From: Deltaproteobacteria bacterium
GTDB taxonomy: Bacteria > Desulfobacterota > Dissulfuribacteria > Dissulfuribacterales > QOAL01
DNA length: 38,782 nt
Direction of reading: 5' to 3'
Assembly: GCA_026986785.1 (NCBI GenBank)
Contig: JALSNW010000021.1
Span: 1-38,782, forward strand
Part shown: piece by piece, positions 6,683-15,393 of the stretch
Layout: each line of letters begins with the position of its first letter
How positions within the stretch are numbered: the first letter of the stretch is position 1
Position numbers and translations under genes: made by a program
The notes under the pieces: generated by a model
Told to the model about the DNA's origin: nothing
Database searches by the model: none
What the model saw: the letters and a program-made list of their open reading frames with translations, nothing else

Positions 6683-8019
6683 ATCATACCCTGCGCCTAT
6701 GGCCTGTCTCCTGGCTATCGTCCCTGCTGCTCCTGCTCCTGGTTTCTCCTGGGGTTGCCACAGCGGACAAGGGGCTTGGTCTCCATGATGTAATTGCCAT
6801 AGCCCTTGAGAAAAGCCCAATGCTTAAGGCTGCCCAAAGTGACTTGAACGCAGCGAAATTTGGCATAAAGGCATCCAGGGGAAGATTCTTTCCCCAGATA
6901 AGTGGCTATGCTGGTTATGACAGAAAAAGTGATCCAGTAGTGGTGGTGCCAATAAAGGCATTTGGTGGAAAGCCTCCCACCTTCAGCAGGGACCAGTACA
7001 GGGCTGGTCTAAGCCTTGTCATCCCTGTCTATGAAGGCGGAAAACTCAGGGCACAGCTTGAAATGTCACGCTTTGCAAGTGCTGTGGCCTCACACACCCT
7101 ATCCTTTACACGCCAGGATCTCATTGCCAACATAACCAATGTATTCAATCAGATCCTCTATCTCAAGGGGCTTGCCATCTCCCAGGAGGAGACCCTTTCC
7201 GCCCTGAAAAAGGCGAGACAGGATGCTGCCCAAAAACTGAAGGTGGGCAAGATTGCGCCAGTGGATCTCATGCGCATGGAGACCCAGGTGGCCCAGCAGG
7301 AGCAGGATCTCATCACTACCCAAGAGGCAAAGAGACGGGCCAGGCACGCCCTGGTACTCCTCATGGGCTGGCAGAAAGACCAGCTTCCAGAGCTCAAGGG
7401 CAGCCTTGAAGTAGACCTTGACTCACATCTTCCAGAAAAACCAGACAGACTCGTAGAGGAGGCATGGTCCAAGCGGCCGGATCTGCTGGCATTGGAGGCA
7501 GCAGTCAAGAAGGCGGAGGCAGAACTTCGATATGCAAGGGGTAACCACCTGCCAAACCTGGATATCGTTGGAGACTATTCCAGGCATGCAGGAGGTGGGC
7601 TCCACGGAGACGAAGAGGTCTGGACTGGAGGGGTCGCCCTTTCCATGAACATATTCTCTGGTGGCACGATATCTGCTCAGGTGGGAGAGGCTGCAAGCAG
7701 GCTCTCTGCCCAAAGGTCCAGGCTCCTCCAGGAGAAACTCAAGGTCAGGGCCCAGGTACTGGATGCCATCTCAAGGCTTAAAGAGGCACGCCACCGCCTC
7801 TTGGTGGCGAAAAAGGCCAGCCGTACAGCAGAGGAAACCTACAGGATAGAACAACTGCGCTATGAAACAGGCGCTGGCAGCATAACGGATTCCCTCCTTG
7901 CCCAGGCGGCCTGGCAACAGGCCTTGGCAAACGAGATAGGGGCAAAATATGCTGTTCAAAAGGCCCTTGTGGATTTCAAGCTGGCAATGGGGAAAATAGA
8001 TAGGATGGGTGAAAAATAA
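6679..8019 (+). CDS. TolC-family outer membrane efflux protein
   Basis: This 446-aa protein has an N-terminal signal peptide (hydrophobic core SSLLLLLLVSPGVATA, cleavage near residue 30). Two repeats of long, charged, coiled-coil-like helices follow, as in TolC/OEP proteins, for example around KPDRLVEEAWSKRPDLLALE and in the corresponding C-terminal region. It should form the trimeric outer-membrane channel of the tripartite pump encoded with the next two genes. It overlaps the preceding thioredoxin-like gene by four bases, so the pump belongs to the same transcript as the arsenic genes. Whether it exports metalloid conjugates or unrelated compounds is not shown by the sequence. Confidence 0.92.
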   Translation: MNHTLRLWPVSWLSSLLLLLLVSPGVATADKGLGLHDVIAIALEKSPMLKAAQSDLNAAKFGIKASRGRFFPQISGYAGYDRKSDPVVVVPIKAFGGKPPTFSRDQYRAGLSLVIPVYEGGKLRAQLEMSRFASAVASHTLSFTRQDLIANITNVFNQILYLKGLAISQEETLSALKKARQDAAQKLKVGKIAPVDLMRMETQVAQQEQDLITTQEAKRRARHALVLLMGWQKDQLPELKGSLEVDLDSHLPEKPDRLVEEAWSKRPDLLALEAAVKKAEAELRYARGNHLPNLDIVGDYSRHAGGGLHGDEEVWTGGVALSMNIFSGGTISAQVGEAASRLSAQRSRLLQEKLKVRAQVLDAISRLKEARHRLLVAKKASRTAEETYRIEQLRYETGAGSITDSLLAQAAWQQALANEIGAKYAVQKALVDFKLAMGKIDRMGEK

Positions 8020-8022
8020 AAG

Positions 8023-9144
8023 ATGACAAAAAAAGTTGCAATCATAGCTGTGATCATAGCTGTCATGGCAGCAGGTATCTTCATAATCAGGCTGAAGAAA
8101 AAGGAGCTGTCAACAGTTCCTCCACCTCAAAGGCCACTTGTTGCAGTTGAGACAGCCCGTGCTGAAAAGGGAAGTTTCAAGATGTGGAGACGTTATCTCG
8201 CGGTTTTAAGGCCCAAACTGAGTGCTGAAATAGCCCCAAGGCTCACAGGCCACCTGACAAGCGTGCTGGTAAGGGAGGGAGATGGCGTGAAAAAAGGACA
8301 ACTCCTTGCCACCCTGGATGACAGGCCAGAAAGGGACCGGGTCTCCGGCCTGGAGGCAGAAGTATTGGCAGCACGCACTGCCTATGAAACCCAGGAGGCC
8401 ATATACCAGAGGGACAAACGACTCTTTGGGGCAAAGGCCATCAGCAAAGAGGCCCTTGACCGGTCGAAAAGTGCCAGGGACGCTGCCAGGGCAAGGCTCG
8501 TAAGTCTTGAAAAATCCTTGGCGAGTGCCAAAACAGACCTGTCATATACAAGGCTTGCAGCCCCCTTCGATGGTGTCATTACTGGCAGATACCAGGACCC
8601 GGGTGATCTGGCCGTGCCAGCAAAGGCTGTGGTCTCCATGGAGGCCCCCAAGGCCGGTTTCTATTTGGAGGCAAAAGTGCCCCAGTCAGAACTTTGCCGG
8701 ATAAAAAAGGGGGCATTGGTGAGGCTGTTGCCAGGCAGAAACGACCTGGCTACACTGCCTGAGGTCACTGTTACCAGATTGCACCCTGCTGTTACAAAAG
8801 GGAGCCTGGCAGCGATAGAGGCAGACATTTCAAAAAGGCCCTTTGGTCTCCCCTCTGGTTCCACGATCATGGTGGATATAGAGACGGGCCAGGCCAGTGG
8901 ATTCAGGCTACCATTCAGGTCATTGCTGGAGAATACCAATGGGACCTGGATATATCTGGTGGACAACCAGAGTCGAATACACATAACAAAGGTGGATGTC
9001 CTGTGGAAAGGCCCCGAGTTTGCAGTTGTCAGCTCCCAGGCATTGAAACCTGGCACGTGGGTGGTGGTCGCCCAGGAAAGCGCACTTCTCCGTCTCCACC
9101 AGGGGCAACGGGTATATGTAGCAGGAGACGCCCGTGGCAACTGA
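8023..9144 (+). CDS. RND efflux periplasmic adaptor (membrane fusion protein)
   Basis: This 373-aa protein has one N-terminal membrane anchor (VAIIAVIIAVMAAGIFIIRL). A biotinyl-lipoyl-like half (HLTSVLVREGDGVKKGQLLATLDD), a long alpha-helical hairpin (about residues 105-170) and the second half-motif DLSYTRLAAPFDGVITGRYQ follow. These are the ordered parts of HlyD/AcrA-family adaptors that bridge the inner-membrane RND pump and the TolC channel. It starts three bases after the TolC-like gene and its end overlaps the start of the RND gene by 11 bases, so the three are tightly coupled. No metal-binding His/Met-rich segment is apparent, which argues against a CusB-type copper adaptor. Confidence 0.92.
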   Translation: MTKKVAIIAVIIAVMAAGIFIIRLKKKELSTVPPPQRPLVAVETARAEKGSFKMWRRYLAVLRPKLSAEIAPRLTGHLTSVLVREGDGVKKGQLLATLDDRPERDRVSGLEAEVLAARTAYETQEAIYQRDKRLFGAKAISKEALDRSKSARDAARARLVSLEKSLASAKTDLSYTRLAAPFDGVITGRYQDPGDLAVPAKAVVSMEAPKAGFYLEAKVPQSELCRIKKGALVRLLPGRNDLATLPEVTVTRLHPAVTKGSLAAIEADISKRPFGLPSGSTIMVDIETGQASGFRLPFRSLLENTNGTWIYLVDNQSRIHITKVDVLWKGPEFAVVSSQALKPGTWVVVAQESALLRLHQGQRVYVAGDARGN

Positions 9145-12100
9145 ATCCAAGAAAAAACACCAGGGTCTCATAGAGAGATTTCTCGCCAACCCGCACCTCA
9201 TAATCTCGTTCATACTCCTGGCAGCGGCAATGGGCTTCATAGCCTTCAAATCCATGCCGCTCAACCTCTTTCCGGATGCAAATTATCCAGTCATCTCGGT
9301 GATAGTTCCCTGGCCAGGGGCATCGGCTGCAGACGTGGAAGACAAGGTTACCAGGATAATGGAAAAAGAGCTCTCCACGGTGGATCTTGTCAGAAAGGTG
9401 CGTTCAGTAAGCCAGGACGAGATGGCCGCGGTGAGTGTGGAGTTCGAATACAGAAAAGGGCTCGATGCAGCGGCAACCGATGTGGCAAACACCTTGAAGA
9501 GGATAGAGGCCCGCCTGCCTGTTGACATCAGGCCCCCTGAGATCTTCAGGGTGAGTGATGCCACGAGTCCTGTCTTCACCATTGCAATCACTGCCAGGCC
9601 CTCTGCCCACCTGGACCTGGAAAAGATACGCCAGTTGGCAGACAATGAGATAAGAGAGGACTTCCTTCGCATAAAGGACGTGGCAAACGTAGAGGTCTTC
9701 GGGGGGTATTTCCCAGAGCTCCTGGTGGAGGTTGACCCTACAAGGCTTCACGCCTACAACCTCTCCCTGGAGCAGGTAATAGCGGCCTTGAGGGGCCAGA
9801 ACGTCAATATACCCGATGGTTTGATCCTAAGGAAAAAGGGACAATACCTCATAAAGACCCAGGGAGAGACCCTGGAAAAAGCAAAACTTGCCAGGATTGT
9901 AGTAGGAGGAGACGGCGAAGGAGACGTCCATCTCGGAGACGTGGCAGTAATCAAGACGGGCTACCAGGAGCGCCAGAGCCTCTACAGGGGAAACGGCCAG
10001 GCAGCCATTGGCCTTAATATCCTGAGGCCGGAGAAGGGCCATGTAACCACTACCATCAAGGCTGTGGAAAAGGCCATGCCTGGGATAAGGGCCAAGTACC
10101 CAGAACTCAACTTCCAGGTGGCCGACACCCAGAAGACAATAATCGAGACCAGCATCTCAAACATGGTGGATGCCTTGCGAGATGCCATCATAATGACTGT
10201 GGGGGTCATATTCCTGATGCTGGCAAATGTCAGGATATCACTCCTTGCAGCCATATCCATACCCTTTACCTATTTCCTCACCTTTGCCGTCATGTATCTG
10301 TTGGGATACGAGCTGAACATAGTCACCCTCACGGCTGTGATCGTGGCAGTAGGCCTCCTCCTGGACGATGCGATAGTGGTCATAGAAAACATAGAACGCC
10401 ACTTTCATCAGCTGGGAAAACCCATATACAGGGCCGTGGTGGATGGCCTGAACGAGATCCTACTGGCAGACTGGTCAGGTACCTATACCACTGTGGTCGT
10501 CCTCATCCCCATCATGTTCATTGGTGGTTATGTCCAGAAGATACTAAGGCAGTTTACAGTGGTGTTGGCAATAGCCCTCCTGGCAAGCTTTCTCATCTCG
10601 GTTACCATCATACCACTTTTGGCCCCCTATCTGGTCAGGGCCAATTCCGGCCCAAACAGGCTTGAAGCCGTGGTGGCCCTTTTTGGCAGGTTTGTAATAG
10701 ATCCCATAAGGGATTTCTTTGCACGCCTCACCCATTTTGCCATAAGGCACAAACTCCTGTTCATAGTACCCGGCGTGGCCCTTTTGATAATAAGTGCCAG
10801 GGTTGTCATGCCCCTTGCAGGCAGGGATCTCATGCCGCCCATGGATACAGGCATCGTGAAGATCGCCTTTGAGACAGAGGCGGATTCATCCATAGAACAG
10901 ACAGAACGCGCTGCGAGAAAAATAGAATCCATACTCCTTGGGATGAAGGGGATAAAATCCATCTCCACCACTGTCGGCTCGGAACCAGGGGTGATCAGCT
11001 TTGGCACAGGGCGCATTCCACAACAGGGCCTTATCACCGCCCACTTCGTGGACCGGTTTCACAGGGACAAGACCATATGGCAGATGGAAGAAGAGATCCG
11101 GGAAAAGGCCAGGACCATCCCGGGGATCAGAAACATAGATGTATTCGATTTCGGGGCCACCCCGCTTTCATCCATAGCAGCGCCAGTAGATGTGATGATC
11201 TCTGGACCTGATCCAAAGGTACTGGACAGGATTGGAGACCAGGTTGAAGAAAGGATGTGGCATGTAAGAGGCCTCAAGACAGTAAGCCGATCATGGACCA
11301 TGGACAAGACAGAGATGCTCCTCAAGATCCATGTGGAAAAGGCACGAAGGTTTGGACTAAGCCCTGTTGACATAAGCCGCCAGCTTTCTGCTGCATTGAA
11401 GGGCACGCCTGCCTCGACCCTCAGGGTACCAGGAGAGGACGGATACCTGGTAAGGGTGCGTTATCCCACAAAAGACAGGGATTCGATCTCTGACGTGATG
11501 TCCATGTATCTACAGTCAAAAAATGGGCCTGTGCCCCTCGAGGAACTCGCCAGGATAGAAAAACGCTATACCAGGACAAAGTTCACCCGCCAGGGGCTGC
11601 AACCTGTCATAGACATATATGGTTACAGGGCCACGGCCTCCATAACCCATCTCCAGGAAAGGATAGAAAAGGCCCTATCAGGCCTCAGCCTGCCTCCTGG
11701 TTACGAGATAAGCCATGAGGGAGAGGTGAAGAACATGAAAGAGGCAGGAGTGAGACTGGCCAGGGCCCTGGGACTTGCCGTGATACTGCTCTATTTCTCC
11801 CTTGTGGCCACATTCCGCTCCTGGATCAACCCCATTACCATAATGGTGGCCATTCCCCTTTCCACCATCGGGGCTGCCTGGGGGCTGGTGCTCGTAGGCC
11901 GCCATGCCTGCATGCCTGCCAACATGGGCATGATCCTGCTGGCAGGCGTGGTGGTCAATAATGCCATCTTGCTCATCGACTTCATAGAAAATGCAAGGGC
12001 CAAAGGCATGGCACTGAAGGATGCCATAGAGCAGTCTGTCAGGGTAAGGACCCGCCCCATCCTCATGACAGCCTTCAGCACCATAGTGGGCATGCTTCCC

Positions 12101-12310
12101 ATAGCCGCCCAGAGGGCAATCGGCCTTGAACGGCTTTCTCCCCTGGCCGTGGTGGCCATAGGAGGGCTCCTGGTCTCCACCTTCCTGACCCTTGTCTATA
12201 TCCCCATATTCTATGACCTCTTTGACGGATTGAGACAAAAGGCCCGCACCTGGTTCAACAAGAGGGGCAAGGCAGTGGGTAGGGTCCGTATTGAGGACCA
12301 ACCATCTTAG
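9134..12310 (+). CDS. RND-family inner-membrane efflux transporter (HAE type)
   Basis: This 1058-aa proton-driven transporter has the full RND architecture: a first helix, a large periplasmic loop beginning near LFPDANYPVISV, a block of six helices, a second periplasmic loop, and a final helix block. The proton-relay motif VGLLLDDAIVVIENIERH has the paired Asp of helix 4. The C-terminal AGVVVNNAILLIDFIENARA and RTRPILMTAFSTIVGMLP are family hallmarks. Overall it resembles hydrophobe/amphiphile (HAE/AcrB) pumps more than CzcA/CusA metal pumps. The start is a GTG with AGGAG seven bases upstream, inside the end of the adaptor gene. Its operon with arsR/arsC hints at export of toxic arsenicals or their conjugates, but drug export is equally possible. 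Confidence 0.93.
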   Translation: MATESKKKHQGLIERFLANPHLIISFILLAAAMGFIAFKSMPLNLFPDANYPVISVIVPWPGASAADVEDKVTRIMEKELSTVDLVRKVRSVSQDEMAAVSVEFEYRKGLDAAATDVANTLKRIEARLPVDIRPPEIFRVSDATSPVFTIAITARPSAHLDLEKIRQLADNEIREDFLRIKDVANVEVFGGYFPELLVEVDPTRLHAYNLSLEQVIAALRGQNVNIPDGLILRKKGQYLIKTQGETLEKAKLARIVVGGDGEGDVHLGDVAVIKTGYQERQSLYRGNGQAAIGLNILRPEKGHVTTTIKAVEKAMPGIRAKYPELNFQVADTQKTIIETSISNMVDALRDAIIMTVGVIFLMLANVRISLLAAISIPFTYFLTFAVMYLLGYELNIVTLTAVIVAVGLLLDDAIVVIENIERHFHQLGKPIYRAVVDGLNEILLADWSGTYTTVVVLIPIMFIGGYVQKILRQFTVVLAIALLASFLISVTIIPLLAPYLVRANSGPNRLEAVVALFGRFVIDPIRDFFARLTHFAIRHKLLFIVPGVALLIISARVVMPLAGRDLMPPMDTGIVKIAFETEADSSIEQTERAARKIESILLGMKGIKSISTTVGSEPGVISFGTGRIPQQGLITAHFVDRFHRDKTIWQMEEEIREKARTIPGIRNIDVFDFGATPLSSIAAPVDVMISGPDPKVLDRIGDQVEERMWHVRGLKTVSRSWTMDKTEMLLKIHVEKARRFGLSPVDISRQLSAALKGTPASTLRVPGEDGYLVRVRYPTKDRDSISDVMSMYLQSKNGPVPLEELARIEKRYTRTKFTRQGLQPVIDIYGYRATASITHLQERIEKALSGLSLPPGYEISHEGEVKNMKEAGVRLARALGLAVILLYFSLVATFRSWINPITIMVAIPLSTIGAAWGLVLVGRHACMPANMGMILLAGVVVNNAILLIDFIENARAKGMALKDAIEQSVRVRTRPILMTAFSTIVGMLPIAAQRAIGLERLSPLAVVAIGGLLVSTFLTLVYIPIFYDLFDGLRQKARTWFNKRGKAVGRVRIEDQPS

Positions 12311-12326
12311 TTGAGGTGAAAAAAAC

Positions 12327-14780
12327 ATGCACAGACACCCTATTTCACCATTGATCTCAGCTGTTGTGCTTTTTTCTGTATCTCTTATCAATCCATCCAA
12401 ATTGGTTGCCCAGACATTACATTTCACCCCTGAGGTAACCAAGAGAAGTCTGGAAGAACAGGCCATTAGAAGGGCGTTTTCCGTATGCCCCCCTTTTTTC
12501 CTAAGGGATGATACAGGTGAGGTCATAGATCCCATACATGACAAAAACGTCCATAGGCCTTACAGCCCTGAAAAGACATGCGGTGTCTGTCATGACTATA
12601 AACGCATTACAAGTGCCTTTCACTTTCGACAAGGAAGGGGAGAAAAGATACCCTTGTGGCAGAAAAGGCGCTATCCCTGGGTAAGTTCGCCAGGTCAATA
12701 CGGAGGCAGGTGGTGAAGTCCTGCGCCCCTTTTCCCGCAGTTGGCGGCAAAGATGAATTCTTCTTCCCAGCAGATAGACATGAGCTCCTTCAATTTTGCA
12801 ATTGCCTGTGGGGCCTGCCACCCTGGTGGAGGTCCACTCGAGACGGATCGGGCGGGGAATCGTTATGACATTTACATGAAGAGGAAAAACTACCAATCAG
12901 GTGGAACGAACGACCTGGACGGTGACTATTACAAGGCCATGTGGACAAAAACAGGCGTACTCGAGGCCGACTGTCTCATCTGCCACATGCCAGGTTACAG
13001 GTTCAAGGACAGGGCATCTCAGATCAAGGCACTCAATTTCCGATATGCTGCCACAGTAGGGGCAGGGCTGGCCTTGGTGCAAGGCTCCATTAAGGACGGC
13101 CAAAATCCGACAGTAGAATATGATCCCACCAGATTTGACAAGACAGGGCATGTAAGGCTCAAGATCGTCCTTGAAATACCATCTGAGAACTGCCTGAACT
13201 GCCACGGGGAAAGCGATTTCAAAAAAAGGGGGGCGAGCTATATTGGCCAGGGAGTAGGACATCCTGGCAATTCAAATATACGCTGTGTCACCTGTCATTG
13301 GGCAGGTTCCCAGGCAAAAGACCCCAGGATTTCAGGCAGGGAAATGCATGAGATAGGAAAGGGAGACGATCCAGGCGGTTTTGTCAGCGACAATCTGGAC
13401 AATACGGTACGCACCTGTGCCGACTGCCACGAAAGCGGTAAATTCGGGGCAACTCTCATGCATCACAGGGGTATCCCCCCGCATCATTTCAAGAAGCTTT
13501 CCTGCTTGGTCTGCCATGTACCATGGCGCCAGGCAAAAGCGGCCTTGATCCAAGATTCAACTGTTTTCAACAAGGCACCAGGCATCTGGCCAGCACCAAA
13601 GAGGATATGGCAGTTTTACGGGCCTGATGCCAGGCCATGGAACTATTACGGACAGGTGCACGAAGAAGAGATGGATTTCCAGAGACACTACCTGTTTATA
13701 CCTGAGAAGGCCTGGTATAAAGGCAAGATATGGCCGGTGAACCGAGTGCACAGTCTATGGGTGGGTATCAAGAGAAAGGGCGTTCCAGGCATAGACATGG
13801 TGTTCATGAAGGATTATTTCATGATGTGGAAGGCCCATGAAAATGACCCGATAAACAATTTCCCCGAACTTTCTGAGATAAGGGACGACAATGGTGACGG
13901 GGTGCCCGAGGTGAACAGGACGAAAGAGATCGTGGCTCTTCTGTCATCAGTTCAAAACTATCTGGAAGCAAAAGGGGAACACATAGACAAGGACGACCGA
14001 GTAGTCTTTGTGCGGGACGGGGAATTTACTGCCGATGGACAGACTTGGCAGCTTGTCAAAAAATTTCCGTGGGAGGCAAGCCCATATGGATCTGTCTTCA
14101 AATTCTCCCACGACATCCAACCGGCATCCAGTGCCCTTGGGGCCAAGGGCTGCACAGACTGCCATAGCATGAACTCGAGCTTTTTCTTCAGACCTGTCCT
14201 CACTGGCCTGTGGAATGAGAGTGGACACCTATCCTACGAACCAAACTACCGGCTCCTCAATTATACGAGGGAGGCAGTCCTGGCCGGGGCCATAAGGCAG
14301 GAGTACATGGCACCTGTCATGTATTGGTTCACACTCACAGCCTTTGTCATCCTTGGTCTTGTAATCTGCGTCAAGGGGCCGAACCTGCCTCTATCTGATA
14401 CCCCGGCTACCAAACTCATGATACTCATCGTTACCATAGCTGGGGCAGGCCCTGCACTCGTCGTCGTTTTTGGCCACTTTCTTGGCCAGATGGCCTTGCA
14501 AGGATTGGCCCTCTTTCACAAGGGGACAGCAATCCTCGGCCTGCTACTGGCGATATGGCTCCTGGCTACGAAGGACAGAAAGACCATTATCTTCTGGCTC
14601 GGCATGGGGGTCATGCTTTGGCAGGCAGTGACAGGCAGTATCCTCATGTTTTCAGAGGATGAGAACCTGCGGCAGATCATATTTACGATCCATGACCTTG
14701 GTGCAATGGCAGGAGTCGGCCTTGCAGTGATAGCCTCTTTATTGTTTATATTGCAACTACCCGGAAACAAAACAGATTAG
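12327..14780 (+). CDS. Octaheme cytochrome c fused to membrane domain, with selenocysteine (TGA at 12714)
   Basis: Read through the TGA at 12714-12716 as Sec130, this is one 817-residue protein. An uncleaved or cleaved signal segment (about residues 8-28) leads to heme site 1 (CGVCH, residue 85). Sec follows in GGRW-Sec-SPAPLF, then seven more CxxCH sites: CGACH, CLICH, CLNCH, CVTCH, CADCH, CLVCH and CTDCH. The last about 170 residues form five hydrophobic helices with His in FGHF, LFHKG and TIHDLG that could ligate b-type heme. The layout recalls CbcL-like proteins that connect the quinone pool to periplasmic electron carriers. Both halves share one frame with no other stop, and the signal peptide exists only before the TGA. 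GAGGTGA precedes the ATG. The gene lies 16 nt after the RND gene. Confidence 0.82.
12730..12752 (+). promoter_or_regulatory. SECIS-like hairpin after the TGA at 12714
   Basis: CCGC (12735-12738) pairs with GCGG (12744-12747) around the loop AGTTG. After one C-C mismatch the stem continues as TTT/AAA plus a T-G pair (12730-12733 with 12749-12752). The loop starts 22 nt after the TGA, with G at its second position followed by U. A competing 5-bp stem CTGCG/CGCAG (12721-12725 with 12736-12740) is also possible, so the fit is weaker than for the other two. Confidence 0.5.
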
Positions 14781-14947
14781 GTAAAATTGCGAGCCCCTTT
14801 GCGGCTTCAAATACTGATGACCTATCACGGATTGAACTTCAGCTGTTGGATAAAAGAACAATAGGAACAGATACATGCTAACCACTCAATAAGTCAAAAA
14901 AAATTACTTTCTTCAGGCAGTTGAAGTGGATAATTCGGAATAAGAAG

Positions 14948-15367
14948 ATGCTACCAAAGGTATATATTCAACACAGGCTGTTCATGTGCCAGTCCAAGTT
15001 CTTGAAAGAAGCTGGCTTCAATGAGATAGTACCAGTCAACTATAACTTTCAGAACATGATCATAGTAGACACATGCCTTCTTATCCGAGAAGGCAAATAT
15101 ATCGTGCTTCAAACGAGTAGCTGTGGCTGCGGCCCACAGCCATATATAAAGACCTCCTTGCTACATGAAGAGGTGAAGTGGCATGAATCAAAATTCTGCA
15201 AAAGGCTATTACATTCAAACAATAAAAAAGACGCTGAACTGGCCAATCAAGATATCGTTTCAACTGTCTACGGGATCGAAAAGGCCCTTTCAGAAAGGGA
15301 AAAGGTCTTTATACTGGATGCACTGAAAGATCATCTTGGTACGGGGCTGATCATCAATTTTTTTTGA
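14948..15367 (+). CDS. Hypothetical protein
   Basis: This is a protein of about 139 aa that I do not recognise. It has a mixed alpha/beta composition. A central Cys-rich piece (TSSCGCGPQPYIK) follows a hydrophobic beta-like stretch (FQNMIIVDTCLLIREGKYIVLQ), and Cys also occurs in LFMCQSK and KFCKRLL. The pattern could bind metal, but no known motif is matched. The open frame extends to a TTG at 14921; the ATG at 14948, preceded by AAGAAG, is a more ordinary start. There is no signal peptide or clear membrane helix. It lies alone between the cytochrome gene and the convergent kinase. Codon use is more AT-rich than its neighbours, which may indicate transfer. Confidence 0.5.
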   Translation: MLPKVYIQHRLFMCQSKFLKEAGFNEIVPVNYNFQNMIIVDTCLLIREGKYIVLQTSSCGCGPQPYIKTSLLHEEVKWHESKFCKRLLHSNNKKDAELANQDIVSTVYGIEKALSEREKVFILDALKDHLGTGLIINFF

Positions 15368-15393
15368 TCAGCCTCTGCCCTCATCAGGCAGAC

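Noticed and set aside
11678-12544. 288-codon minus-strand frame opposite the RND gene end
   Set aside because: Gly/His-rich antisense of a hydrophobic membrane protein, with no family resemblance.
12726-12735. Alternative hairpin loop (stem CTGCG/CGCAG) as the cytochrome SECIS
   Set aside because: The loop CCCCTTTTCC has no G near its start. The overlapping CCGC/GCGG hairpin with loop AGTTG fits the known pattern better.
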